A stretch of DNA of 64,000 bases. It comes from Laburnicola sp. R22_1 (Eukaryota; Ascomycota; Dothideomycetes; Pleosporales; Didymosphaeriaceae). Under the pieces are notes generated by a model, which saw only the letters and a program-made list of their open reading frames with translations, was not told the origin of the DNA and searched no databases. Below are positions 13,463 to 23,874 of the stretch, in pieces (position 1 is the stretch's first letter; each line of letters opens with the position of its first letter). A program made the translations under genes and the position numbers. The stretch lies in NCBI GenBank assembly GCA_014281115.1, contig JACONQ010000018.1:1922001-1986000 (forward strand), given 5' to 3'.

Positions 13463-15578
13463 CCCGTTTTTCTCGCTTGACGCACGGGCTCACCTGACGC
13501 ACACTTTTCCAAAAATCCCCACAATTGAAATAGATGTAGCTCCACCAATATGGACCCGATTGAGCAGGCGCTGGCATCTTTGAAATCCTTGGAGCTTGGA
13601 GGAAAAGTTAATATCGCGCAGACAGCAAAAAAGTATAGTGTTAAACAATCTACGCTATCGCGAAGGTGGCGCGGTGTACAGGGCTCCCGTGCAGCCCAAT
13701 ATAAGAATCAACGACTTCTCAACGACCATTAGGAGCTAGAGCTGGTACAATACGTTGACGAGCTCTGCCAGCGAGGGCTACCGCCTACAAGAAACATGCT
13801 ACGCAACTTTGCTACTAAAATAAGCAGCAAACAACTAGGAAGCTCTTGGCCGGATTAGTTCATTAAGCGTCACCATCTCGACCTAGTATCAAAATAGACG
13901 AATGGCATGGACAAGGATAGGAAGAGAGCTGATTCTGCCTTTAAGTACGCACTCTATTTCGAGCTCTTAAAGCGTAAGATCGAGCAGTACAAGATTGAGC
14001 CACAGCACACCTACAATATGGACAAGAAGGGCTTCCTCATCGGCGTACTATTAAAGATGAAGCGGGTGTTCTCTCGACAGAGGTATAAGGAGGGGGGAAC
14101 TAGGCAAATAATTCAGGACAGCAATCGTGAATAGATTACAACAATTGCTTGCATATGCGCTAATAGATCGTCTCTATCCCCAGGCCTTATCTACCAGGCT
14201 GTCTCGGGCAATATTCAAGACTCATGGCTGCAGGATTTTAATCCTACAATACACACAGCCTTCTTTGCTTCCTCTCCTAGCGGATAGACAAACAATAACC
14301 TTGGGCTTTAATAGTTAAAGACTATCTTTGATTAAGAGACTAAATCAAAGGTTCGACCGCGACAGTATCGACTGCTTATCCTCAATGGCCATGGCTCCCA
14401 CATTAATATAAAGTTTATTAAGTACTGCAACGACAACAAGATCCTCCTAGCAGTCTATCCTCCTTATAGTACTCATACGCTGCAGCCGCTTGACGTCACT
14501 CTGTTCAGGCCACTCTCACAAGCCTACTCGTACGAGGTAGCACGATTTATGGAGGAATCTCAAGCCTTCTCTGCACTTACTAAGCGAGACTTCTTTCGCA
14601 TGTTCTGGACTGCGTGGGAGAAAGCTTTTACTGCAAAGAATATCCTCTCTGGCTTTAAATTGTGTGGCCTTCACCCCTTCAAGCCAGAGGTCATCTTGGA
14701 ACGATTTAGCCACACTGAGGCTGAGAGACTATTATCCAGCGAGAGCTTGAGGTCTGTCCTTATAGCTGACGATTGGAGGAAGGTTACTAAGATTCTACAA
14801 GCAGTTGTTGACGACGTATACGACTCTAAGGCTAAGCTGCTCTCACAAACAATCCACTCGCTCTCTACTTAAAATATAATATTAAAACTTAAGGTTTAAG
14901 GCCTTAAAAAAGCGCTAGTTAACAAGAAGAAGCGTTAGAAGAGAGGCAAAGCGCTCCAGCTTAAGCAGCCTCTAGTTCAGGATAGTGGTGCTATCTTTTG
15001 GAGCCCAAACAAGGTACAGCTAGCGCGTGAGCGTGAAACTTAAAAGGCAGAGGCAGCAGAGGCAGAGAGGCTCTAAAAAGAGGAGGATAGTTAGCGCAAG
15101 GCAATTGAGAAAGCCAAGAAGCAATAAGCTTTAGAGGAGAGGCGTTGTATAAAGGCTACTGCAAAGGAGATCTGGCTTTAAGAGCAAGCGCAAAAGCAGC
15201 AGGAAAAGGAGGACAATAGACAGGCTTGGCTTGCTGCTGCGCAGCTTTAAAAGGACATCTAATTTGCTAAACAGGCTAGAAAAGCAAGGAAGCAGCAGTC
15301 TATTGTCCCTTAGAAGGTTTGTGGCAGTGAGCAATTGGTTGTTGAGGTCATTAAGGCCCCGCAGGCGACAAATTGTTGGGGGCGGCATATTAACCTCCCT
15401 ACAAGATATCGTGATTAGATAATCAAGTAGACTTTTTCGCCATACTTAATTGCCTACTACTGTTCAAAATTAGACGATATAGAGATTTGTGTGAGGTTCA
15501 GTAGCTTCAAAAGCATTTGACGATGTTCGGCAAAAACCGTGCGCCAGGTGAGCCCGTGCGTCAGGCGAGAAAAACGGG
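13463..15578 (+). mobile_element. pogo/Fot1-type DNA transposon 'B'
   Basis: A 2116-bp element starting CCCGTTTTTCTCGCTTGACG and ending in the near-complement CGTCAGGCGAGAAAAACGGG. It is flanked by TA at 13461-13462, shared with element A, and at 15579-15580. Subterminal copies of TGACGCACGGGCTCACCTGA and its complement lie at both ends. Its sequence differs from element A, so this is not a tandem duplication of A. Confidence 0.9.
13550..15420 (+). pseudogene. Transposase of element B (pogo/Fot1-like), nonsense-mutated
   Basis: One frame runs from MDPIEQALASLKSLELGGK through the helix-turn-helix (QSTLSRRWRGV) and TYNMDKKGFLIG. It continues past the region homologous to the second catalytic motif to a longer open stretch at 14549-14872 (KRDFFRMFWTAWEKAF, FKLCGLHPFKPEVILERF), the usual end of the DDE domain. 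A basic, glutamine-rich coiled-coil tail follows. TAG/TAA stops break the frame repeatedly. Near 14380 the LLILNGHGSH-like motif has N in place of the catalytic D. The exact end is uncertain because of stops after 15390. Confidence 0.85.
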
Positions 15579-17028
15579 TATTATCTCAGCGCCTTTGACG
15601 AGCTTTTCCATCGCCTCAACTATATAAGTTAGGGAACTATCCATATGCCTTTGAATCCTCTGCTTAACCAGCGTTGACTGCGACCCAAGTTATGTACTAT
15701 TTCGCGGAGTTTGCGACTCCTATGTACTACTGTATCGCGAATAGTACAAAGTGGAGGCGTACGCAGGCGGACGTCAAGCTGCGATATCACAGCTTCTAGG
15801 TCGTGGGGCACTAGGCCAGCACCTCGAAAGCCTCCTTTGATATTACTTTCAGTAAACGAAGCCTTGAAAGCAGCAATAAAGCAAGGCAGGAACTCGATTT
15901 TAGTGATGTGCGTGATGTGGTTGCGCATCAAATCCTTAGCTTGGCGCCCATACGCCTTTTTTAAAGGCGCGAAACAGCCCATATTAAGTGGCTGCAAGAG
16001 GTGCGACGAATGCGAGGGCATATAGAGAGTAACAATATTGCTCTTCTTGCAATACTGTTTAAATTCGAACGAGTTGTAACTCTTATGGCTGTTAAGAATA
16101 AGCAAATGTATTGTGCTAACAACACGCCTCTTTGTATACTTATTAAAGTGCTTTAGCCACTGTAGACTAAGCTTATTTGTTGTCTAGCTGTTCTTAGAGA
16201 CTGCAATAACCTAATCATAAGGTAGATCCTTCTCCTTATACTAGGCGGAGAGGTGGTGCTTGCCCCCGAAGATAATGAAGGGTGGGATCCACCACCCCGT
16301 CGCATTGATGCCTTGGATAACTGTTGTCCACTCCCTATTGCCCTGCTACACCTGCTTTAGCCGTCCTTAACGCTTAGAGCCTGTAATTACTACTCTAGTT
16401 GATATTATGCACATTATAAAGCCTACTTTATTAAAATTGTAGGTGTCCTTGTCTAGAATACCATGTTTAGCCTTCATGTTCTCTACAAGCCGGAACTAGT
16501 CTTGTATCACCTCAGGATCCTCCTGGAGAGCTCTCTTGTAGTCGTACTTTCAATTGAACTTGACTTTAAGCTCTAGCTGGCGCTTAACAAAGTCATAAGG
16601 CCACCTCTGGCTAACTAGCTTATAGTGGCGTGCAGCCAGTAAAGAATCAGCCATATCTTTTATAGCATCGAGCCGAGGCGGAAATCCTCGCGCGTCTAGG
16701 TCGAGTATATGCTCCACAATCGCCTGCTCCTCTCTTATAGTAAGTCTTATTTTGTTAGGTGCGCAGTCGCGTCTAAACGTCTTTCTAGCGCGTTAGTCGC
16801 TAAGTGTACTTTAAGAGACGTTGTAGATAGCTGCAGCGCGTCGCTAAGAGAGTGTCGCGTCTTATTTAATAGCCTAGATCGCAAGCTGTATACGCGCTTC
16901 TTTTAACACTAGTAGTTTATTATATAGTTAAGGCATCGCGTTATACTATTGCTAATAGTACGTTTTAGTGGGGTCTTGGCAAAGTGTCCGACTCGATAGA
17001 GTGTCCGACTCGAGTGCAAAGTACGTTA

Positions 17029-17592
17029 TATAAAAAGTATTTACCCTTATTTATATATAGCTAAAGTCTAGTATTAATACTAGTTCTTATAGTAACTATA
17101 TATAACGTAACTACTATTTTAATAATAATTAAATTAGCTAGTATTTTTAAGTAAAGCTTATATTTTTACTATAATATATATAAATATATTAATTTTTTTA
17201 TAACTTTTATTTAGTAGCTAGTTATACTTATTTATATTTTATATATTTTTTTACTAAATACCTAGTTTACTAACTTTATCTTATAAGTAACTAAACTATA
17301 CCTTAATTATCTTTAGTAATTAAGCTAGCTTATAAGCTACTTTTATAAAAGCGTAGTAGATATTAGTAAAGTAAGTTATAGTAGCAGGAATATATATAAA
17401 CATTTAGGTTATTAAGACTCTAAAGGTAATCTATAGTATTAGAAATCTACTAGTACTTAGTAAAGTACTAGAAGACTTTAAAGATATATTTAGATATTTT
17501 ATATAATATAAATTAATAAAGTTTTAATAAAAATATATAGTAGGTGTATAATTTATATTGTTAAGCTATAAATTATTGTTAGGGTAAGTAGC
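17029..17592. other. A+T-rich RIP-degraded sequence, no gene
   Basis: CA/TG-poor DNA between element C and the first gene island. A plus-strand stretch near 17460-17500 (LEDFKDIFRYF) vaguely resembles the segment before a Gypsy reverse transcriptase, but the following residues do not match, so no element is called. The change to balanced composition at about 17593 is abrupt. Confidence 0.5.
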
Positions 17593-17880
17593 CCACGCGA
17601 AGCGCGGGCAAAATCATAAAATTGATTTTTTCGGAGAACCAAGAGGGCCCGAGTACGCGTCAATTTCTGTTGCCTCTAGTACCTGGTCGCTACCCAATCA
17701 GGAGGGATCCGTAAACTCCCCGACGTTCCGATTCACCCCGCCCGAACTAGGAACGCCTCCTACCCCTGGTTACATCAGCAAACCGACCAAGCACGCCTCC
17801 CAGACACGCATGGCAAGATGAACAAAGCTTTCCCCCTTGTTGGCGTTTCGGGTTGCGTGAGATACCGAACCAATTGGTCG

Positions 17881-17944
17881 CCACTGAGCCGCTTGTTCCC
17901 CGACTTGCGCAGCCACTGAGCCGCTTGTTCCCCGACTTGCGCAG
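17881..17944. repeat. Perfect 32-bp tandem duplication upstream of the carotenoid oxygenase gene
   Basis: The unit starting CCACTGAGCCGCTTGTTCCC and ending GACTTGCGCAG occurs twice without a mismatch, at 17881-17912 and 17913-17944. It lies 69 bp before the start codon at 18013, in the presumed promoter or 5' UTR. The rest of 17593-18012 shows no other element that I can name. Confidence 0.9.
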
Positions 17945-18012
17945 TCAAAAGGACGCTCGATGGTCCAATTTGAGTTGAATCACCCATCACCCGAACCCTC
18001 AAATCCACTGCA

Positions 18013-19884
18013 ATGGCTGAAGTCAAGCGTTCTTACAATAACTTCTTCGTCACAGAAGACGACTTGCAGTATATCCCGCCTTACTTAAAAGACACTGGAG
18101 AAACTCCCAATGAAGTCACCTGCGAGACGAGAGGGGCATGGCCAAAATGGCTGCGTGGGAACCTTGCGAGGTACTTGTTTTATTCAGTCCTGACTTGGCT
18201 TACGGCTGACTGAAATTTTAAAAGGGTCGGGATGGGGAAAGCTGTTGTCCCTCTGTCAGAGGATGGTTCAAAGCCGAACGCAGTTATGCAACATTTCTTC
18301 GACGGTCTGGGAATGCTACACAAATTTCGATTCGCGGACGGCAAGGTACACTACATGAGCCGCTCCAACACCAAAGGAGTGGAGCGAAATGCGAAACGCG
18401 ATGGCTACGTTCGAACGCATATGTTTGGCCTAAATGCCAATACCCCGCTGAAAGACGCCCAAGATCCTTGCTCTGCGCTATTGGGACCATGGCAATCCCT
18501 TTACATTCCAGAACATGACCTTGAGCCTGACGAGTTCAACATGCAAGTCGTCATCCGTCGGGCCTTTCACCTACCACCAAGCGGTAACCCCAAGGACAAA
18601 GGAACACCGGCATCAAAGCCCGACGAAGAAGAACTGATCCTCCACACCGACTTTAATATGCTTCAAATTTGCGATGCTAAGAGTCTGGAGCCGAAGAGAT
18701 TGTTGAATTATGGCCATATCGATGCCGATCTCAAAGGCGTTGGTATCTGCGCCCATCCGCCAAAGGACAGGAAACGTCAATGGATTTTCAATTATTTGAT
18801 CGATCCCGGAGAACAAACCCTCTATACCTTTGCACTGGACTACGGATCGAATCCCGCCCGGAATGTTTGGAAGACCGCGTTACCGTGCCAGCCGTGCTAC
18901 GTCCATTCCCTCGCGATGTCGGAAAATTATGTTATATTCATTCGAAATGTATGTGAGCTGTGAGGATTGCTGACTCGAGATCAAGACTAATGTATTCTTT
19001 AGCCAATTACCATGAATACAAGCGATTTAACAAAGCCGTTTTCAGAGATGCTGGAAGTGGAAAAGGACGCAAACACCCTGTTTTTTGTGATGGAAAAGGA
19101 AACTGGAAAGCAGTGTGTGCTCGTCTACAATCCAGCCAATTTCTAAATGCTAATAAAAGTCAGCGCGGCTACGTATTCGGGTCCCCACTTCATGTTCTTC
19201 CATGCCGTCAACGCGTATGACTTCGTTGATCCCAAAACTGCGAAAACGAAGATCCATGTAGATTTGTGCTCGTACGAGGCGGAACACACTGTATACTCCG
19301 AGTACTCCTTCGCTAATATTGTGGACCCGGGAGGCCAATATCAGGATGGTCGGCTCATGCGCTATGAGTTGGATGACGTTACCAACCACAAGGTTCCCAC
19401 TTCCAGGCCTCGAAGAGCCACATGTGCGACAGGCATTCCCGGCCTGATGGCTGAGCTACCTCGTATCAATAAAGCTTACTCATGCGTTCCAGGATATCGT
19501 TACGTTTACGCATGCCACACCGTGGGTGGTCCTGCACCAGGTACAAAAGTTCCAATTGGTCGTCTTGGAAATGGCCTACGACATGTGTCAGGTGCCTTTT
19601 ATGGTGGTATTGCGAAAGGCGATTGGAAAACCGGCAAGTATATCTCCTGGGAGCCGAGAGACGGTGAAAGTTGTCCATGCGAGCCAGTATTCGTCGCACG
19701 GCCTGGTGCGAGCGAGGAAGACGACGGTGTGGTGCTTACTATTATCATCAACCAGGAGGGAACGCACAGCATTCTCATTGCGCTGGACGGGAAGAACTTG
19801 GAGGAGGTGGCAAGAGCTGACATGCCGCAAGTCTACGGATTGGGGCCCCATGGGACTTTCATTGAAAGCAAGGGGATGTACTGA
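18013..19884 (+). CDS. Carotenoid/retinal-pigment-type oxygenase (carotenoid cleavage dioxygenase family), four exons
   Basis: Proposed exons are 18013-18170, 18225-18948, 19003-19112 and 19164-19884. The three introns (54, 54 and 51 bp) have GT..AG ends and branch-like CTGAC, ACTAAT and GCTAAT. They join in frame to 570 residues with no stop, about the usual family length. The first junction gives RGNLARVGMGK; the third gives TGKHAATYSGPHF, a conserved position. All four iron-binding histidines are present: GICAHPP, CYVHSLA, MFFHAVNAYD and the C-terminal LGPHGTF. HFFDGLGMLHKF, LAELPRIN and EPVFVARPGA are further family motifs. The enzyme is expected to cleave a conjugated double bond with O2 at a non-haem Fe(II). 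Substrate (carotenoid, apocarotenoid or stilbene) cannot be read from sequence. It is the best-preserved gene in the window, 112 bp from the tail end of a transporter pseudogene. Confidence 0.88.
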
Positions 19885-20819
19885 CTACAAAGTATATCGT
19901 AGCTTCTATTGGGGGAACTTCCCGAATACAATTTTGGTGTTTTTTGGAAAACACTCGTTCAATCTTGGTGCGAATGGTGAATCTTTGAAACAAGATCATT
20001 CTTGAATCTTCTCAATGCGCCCAGCCTCCTCCATGCCTTTGATATGTTTGTCCTGACGGTGAGTCCCACTCCCGCTCATGGCAGATTGAACGTGGTTGGT
20101 CATGTATTGTGTTGGATCGTCCACGAAGAATCCGCAGGCCAAGCCCACCAAAGTGAACGCCAAAGTGATTAGGAAGGTAACCTGGAATGCATGCCCGTAT
20201 GCCCCCCATACCGCCGTTCGCAGCGCTTCCTCAATTTCCGCCGTCATTCCCCGAATGCCATCAAGCGCATGTGGAATTCCAAGGTTGTACTCGATTGTTC
20301 CAGAAATGATTTTGGGCAGGTCGTCCGGCCTGAGACTATTCCCCATGGCGACCGGAGCAACTTCGCTACCAGCATAGGCGTCGAGCCTGTTGTTGAAGAT
20401 GGTATTGAGAATTTCATTCCCCACTGCACCTCCGCCGGCGCGGAAAGTACTCAGCAAACCCATTGCGACTCCGAGTTTTGAATGCGGCACGTTCAAACTC
20501 GCAATGGCGTATGAAAGAATAGTGATGTAAGTGAAGATTTGGACTCCTAAAGCTGGTAGCCAAATATAAGGTTGGAGCTGGTTTGGGTATACTGCTCCTG
20601 ACGTAGCCGCTGTGAAAGTGGCCTTTGGGACCAGCCCGAATATAAGCTGCCACTTGATGTGCCCGAGCTTGTGAGCGACGATAGGACCAATGACTCCGGC
20701 TATTCCAGATATTACTCCGTTCGGAAGGGAAAGGATGCCGATTTTGATGCCGCTGGTCGTGAACATGTAGAGTGTTCCTTGCGGGAGAAGAGGTGTTGCG
20801 GCGTAGAACGACATCCCAG

Positions 20820-23800
20820 CAGACTTGGCAACAAACAGTCTGAAAAAGTCAGACTGATTGTTTGATTGCTTTGTAAGCAATCAGTCAAACAGTCTGAAGG
20901 GCTCTAATTATCCAATCAAACAGTCTGAAAGTTGCCAGACTGATTGATTGATTGGCTAAATATAGCCTTTTTTTTGTGAATTTGGTGGATAAATCGATGT
21001 TGATATATAGCCCAAAGTTGCGATACTCTTTTGGTGTTGAGGTTTTGGAGAGCGAAAAATCTGACGCCTTACCTAAATAGGCAGCTCTACCTAAACTTTC
21101 AACGACACAGCTTCCGCTATCAACACCTAGCTACTTCCACCTATACTCTCCACTCTACGCGCCCTCCCACATCTACGCTGCTCTATAGTATGAACAGAAA
21201 CGCGAAAAGAGTCTTTAGCGAGCGTGTTACACGCGCAAACCGCAAAAATACGGCCCCGATATCGCCCTCCCTTGCTCCCGAACTCGATGACGAGCCCGAT
21301 GAAGTCCAACCAATAGATGACGATAATCGCGACGAGCAATTCGACGGCATCGAGTGGAGACGTGTCCCACACCTACAGCGACGAGAAGAGGACAGCAAGA
21401 GAGGCTTTACAAGCTGGATATACGAATACGGGTGGCCTCTGGCATAGCAGGAAGCAAAAGAGGTGGTGGCTCTGCAAATATTGTCATATCCACAAAATGC
21501 CGCGTGGCGAATATGACGTACACACATCAACTTCCTCTGCTGGTACACACCTCTCTGCTAACACTCCAGGCCACGGATTCAATAAGGATGGGCCGATAAG
21601 CTTCAACCTGCCGCCGAGTACAAGCTCGATCGTCCATCAGTTATAATGGAATGGTGTTGAAGTATCACAGAAGGTGGCAAATGAGATGGCATCAAGCTTC
21701 TCACAGAAGCGATTCCGGGACGCGCTTATTGACTGGATAGTCGCCGATAACCAGTCGCTCCGAGTCGTAGAAACTGCTGCCTTCCGCCAGCTAATTGAAG
21801 CTGCTAATCCTATTGCAGAGCAGTCAGTTTGGCGGAGTCACAATTCTCTCAGCCGCCATATCCTGAGCGAATACCACGCGATGATCCCGGCCGTTACGCA
21901 ACACCTGAAGAAGGCCCGATCCCTTATCCATATATCCTTTGACAATTGGACTACGTATGGCGGCAAGCGCGCTCTCACTGGGATATGTGTACATTATCTG
22001 GACGAGCAGGGCGACATTCAGGACTATGTGCTTGGGCTACCGCAGCTCTACGGCCGCCACTCTGGTGAGAACATTGCCCACATTGTGAGTGAGACTCTCC
22101 AGATCTTTGATATCGACGAATCGCGACTTGGCTACTTCGTGCTTGATAACGCGACGAATAACGACGCAGCTGTCAACGCGCTGGCTACACAGTACAACTT
22201 CTGGGCGCCCCATCGACGACTCCGCTGTACATGTCATATCCTCAACCTGAGCGCTCAATTAGTGATATGGGGCAAAGATAAGGAAGCCTTTGAGAACGAG
22301 GACTCGAATTTACAGGTAAAACTAAGCGTCTAGCCTCCTCACTTTCCTGCCGCCTGCTAACTACTTGCTAGGAAGAAGAAGCGTTTCTCGATGAGTGGCG
22401 AAAGTACGGCCCGATTGGTGTACTGTTCGATATTATCGCGTCTATCTGTACTTCGCAAACCCGAGAGTTATTTGAGAAGCTACAAGTTCAGGAGGCCAAG
22501 CAGCTAGGCAAGTCATTATTAGAGACTTATGAGCTTATACGCCCTGTCAAGACTCGGTGGAACTCCTATTACAGGGCCATGGAGCGAGCTGCCCAGCTTC
22601 ACGGTCCTATCGACGACTACACCCATATAAAGATTGACGAGGCTAGAGTAGAGGCGGCCTCGCAGCGTCGCAATACACAATTGCAGCGCGCTGAGCCTAG
22701 GTTATTTATACAAGAAGGAGGATTGACGGCTAAGGACTGGGCGACGATTAGCGAATACATTAAGCTGCTAAGTCTATTTGAAGAAGCTATAAAGCTACTA
22801 GAGGGCAGAGGCCACGTCGGCCGCTATGGAGCTATCTGGGAAGTAGTTATTACTTTTGAGTGGCTTCTTGACGAGCTTGAAGAGCAGAAATCACGACTTG
22901 AAAAGGTGGACTTCAGCGATCCTGATGCCCCAGAGGATCACCTGGCAGTCAACATCAATCTAGCCCATGCGAAGTTGGCTGAGTACTACTAGAAGTTTGA
23001 CGACTTGCTGATATACTACACTGTAATGATCCTCCATCCACACTATAAGCTCTATCTAGAAGCTTTGTGGAGTGTACCAGATGACTACAACGAGGAGAAA
23101 AATGGCCCTTATTATAAGAGAGACTGGTTGCCGAATAACTATAAGGGCTTTATGAAGCTATACAGATCTTATCGGGAGAAGCTGGCAGCTGAGTCGGGCA
23201 GGAGCTCTCCCAGCGATCCACGCCCAGCTAAAAAGCCACGTATATCAGCATCTGCTAGCCGCTCAGCCTTTCTCGAAAACTCTATGAAGGCAGCTCTCCG
23301 TCAAGTAGAGGAGGCCCTTGAGGATGAATACGAAGTCTGGAAGCGCCAAACACCACTTACAGAGGACGATCTGCTTTCGCTCAATCCTATCAAGTACTGG
23401 CTTCTTTAGGAGAAGCAGTTTCCTACGCTGTCTAGGCTTGCGCTCGATATTTACTTGATACTAGCCTCCTCTGCTGACTGTGAGAGGATGTTCAGTGAGC
23501 TTGGAGACCTCTTAGGCCCTCGACGCCTGCGTATGAAGCCCGATCTCATCTCCGCCCTACAGTCGGTTAAGTCCTGGAGGAGAGCAGGCATTAAACGTTT
23601 AGCAACTACTAACGCTTCTACTACTTTGGAGACCTCTCTTAACGACTTAAATAAAATCGAAGCTTAACTAGAGCAGTTTGAGTATAGGTAACGCAAACAA
23701 GCAATCAATCAGTCAATCAATTAGTCCAAAAGCCACGTACTCTGTCAAACAGTCAAACAGTCTCAATTCACGCTGAAAAGCTTGGCAGTCAAACAAACAG

Positions 23801-23874
23801 TCCAGCGGCCTCGAAAACGCAGTCAAATAGTCCCTACGCTCTCTGGACTGACTGTTTGATTGTTGCCAAGTCTG
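20820..23874 (+). mobile_element. hAT-superfamily DNA transposon
   Basis: A 3055-bp element with inverted ends CAGACTTGGCAACAA and TTGTTGCCAAGTCTG, flanked by a perfect 8-bp target duplication CATCCCAG (20812-20819 and 23875-23882), the hAT hallmark. Removing the element and one duplication rejoins the transporter frame as LFISGMSFYAA. Subterminal zones (20835-20960 and 23700-23860) are packed with short CAGTC/GACTG and CAATCAATCAG motifs in both orientations, probable transposase binding sites. Composition is balanced with few RIP-type changes, so it is younger or less affected than its neighbours. Confidence 0.95.
21190..23667 (+). pseudogene. hAT transposase, recently inactivated
   Basis: The reading begins MNRNAKRVFSERVTRANRK. 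It shifts frame near 21440 into a BED-type zinc finger (WWLCKYCHIHK, then a downstream H pair in GTHLSANTPGH). It continues through the RNase H-like core with LIHISFDNWTT and FVLDNATNND. A 56-bp intron (22316-22371; GTAAAA, GCTAAC, CTAG) leads to PVKTRWNSYYRAMERA and the C-terminal dimerisation region LILASSADCERMFSELGDLL, ending near 23667. Defects are the frameshift plus three stops at 21644, 22990 and 23407, each explained by a single C-to-T or G-to-A change. The conserved core is otherwise intact. Confidence 0.88.

Larger units (their letters stand above)
11050..16930 (-). pseudogene. Transposase of element C (pogo/DDE type), split by insertion
   Basis: The gene runs on the minus strand from about 16930 to 15581 and resumes at 11346, ending near 11050. 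The N-terminal part has a Pip-type helix-turn-helix layout. The DDE domain shows TYNFNKVGFIM and LLILNSHKSYNS, where the usual aspartates are N, followed by MPSHSSHLLQPLN. After the interruption come the basic KSYKRKRLQQEGVLTVKEG segment and a CCHC knuckle remnant, CGRC....H....Y, whose last C has become Y. Several TAG/TAA stops lie upstream. The transposase would bind the element ends and catalyse TA-targeted cut-and-paste, but this copy cannot be functional. Confidence 0.85.
10936..17026 (-). mobile_element. pogo/Fot1-type DNA transposon 'C', carrying two nested elements
   Basis: Terminal inverted repeats start ACGTACTTTGCACTCGAG on the left and end CTCGAGTGCAAAGTACGT on the right, with the target TA on both sides (10934-10935 and 17027-17028). 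The inverted repeats continue inward through GTCGGACACTTTGCCAAGAC and CCCCACCA, with a partial repetition of the GTCCGACTCGA block on the right. Without the nested block 11349-15580 the element is about 1.86 kb, the usual size for Fot1-like elements. TA target and transposase type agree with the Tc1/mariner superfamily. Confidence 0.9.
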
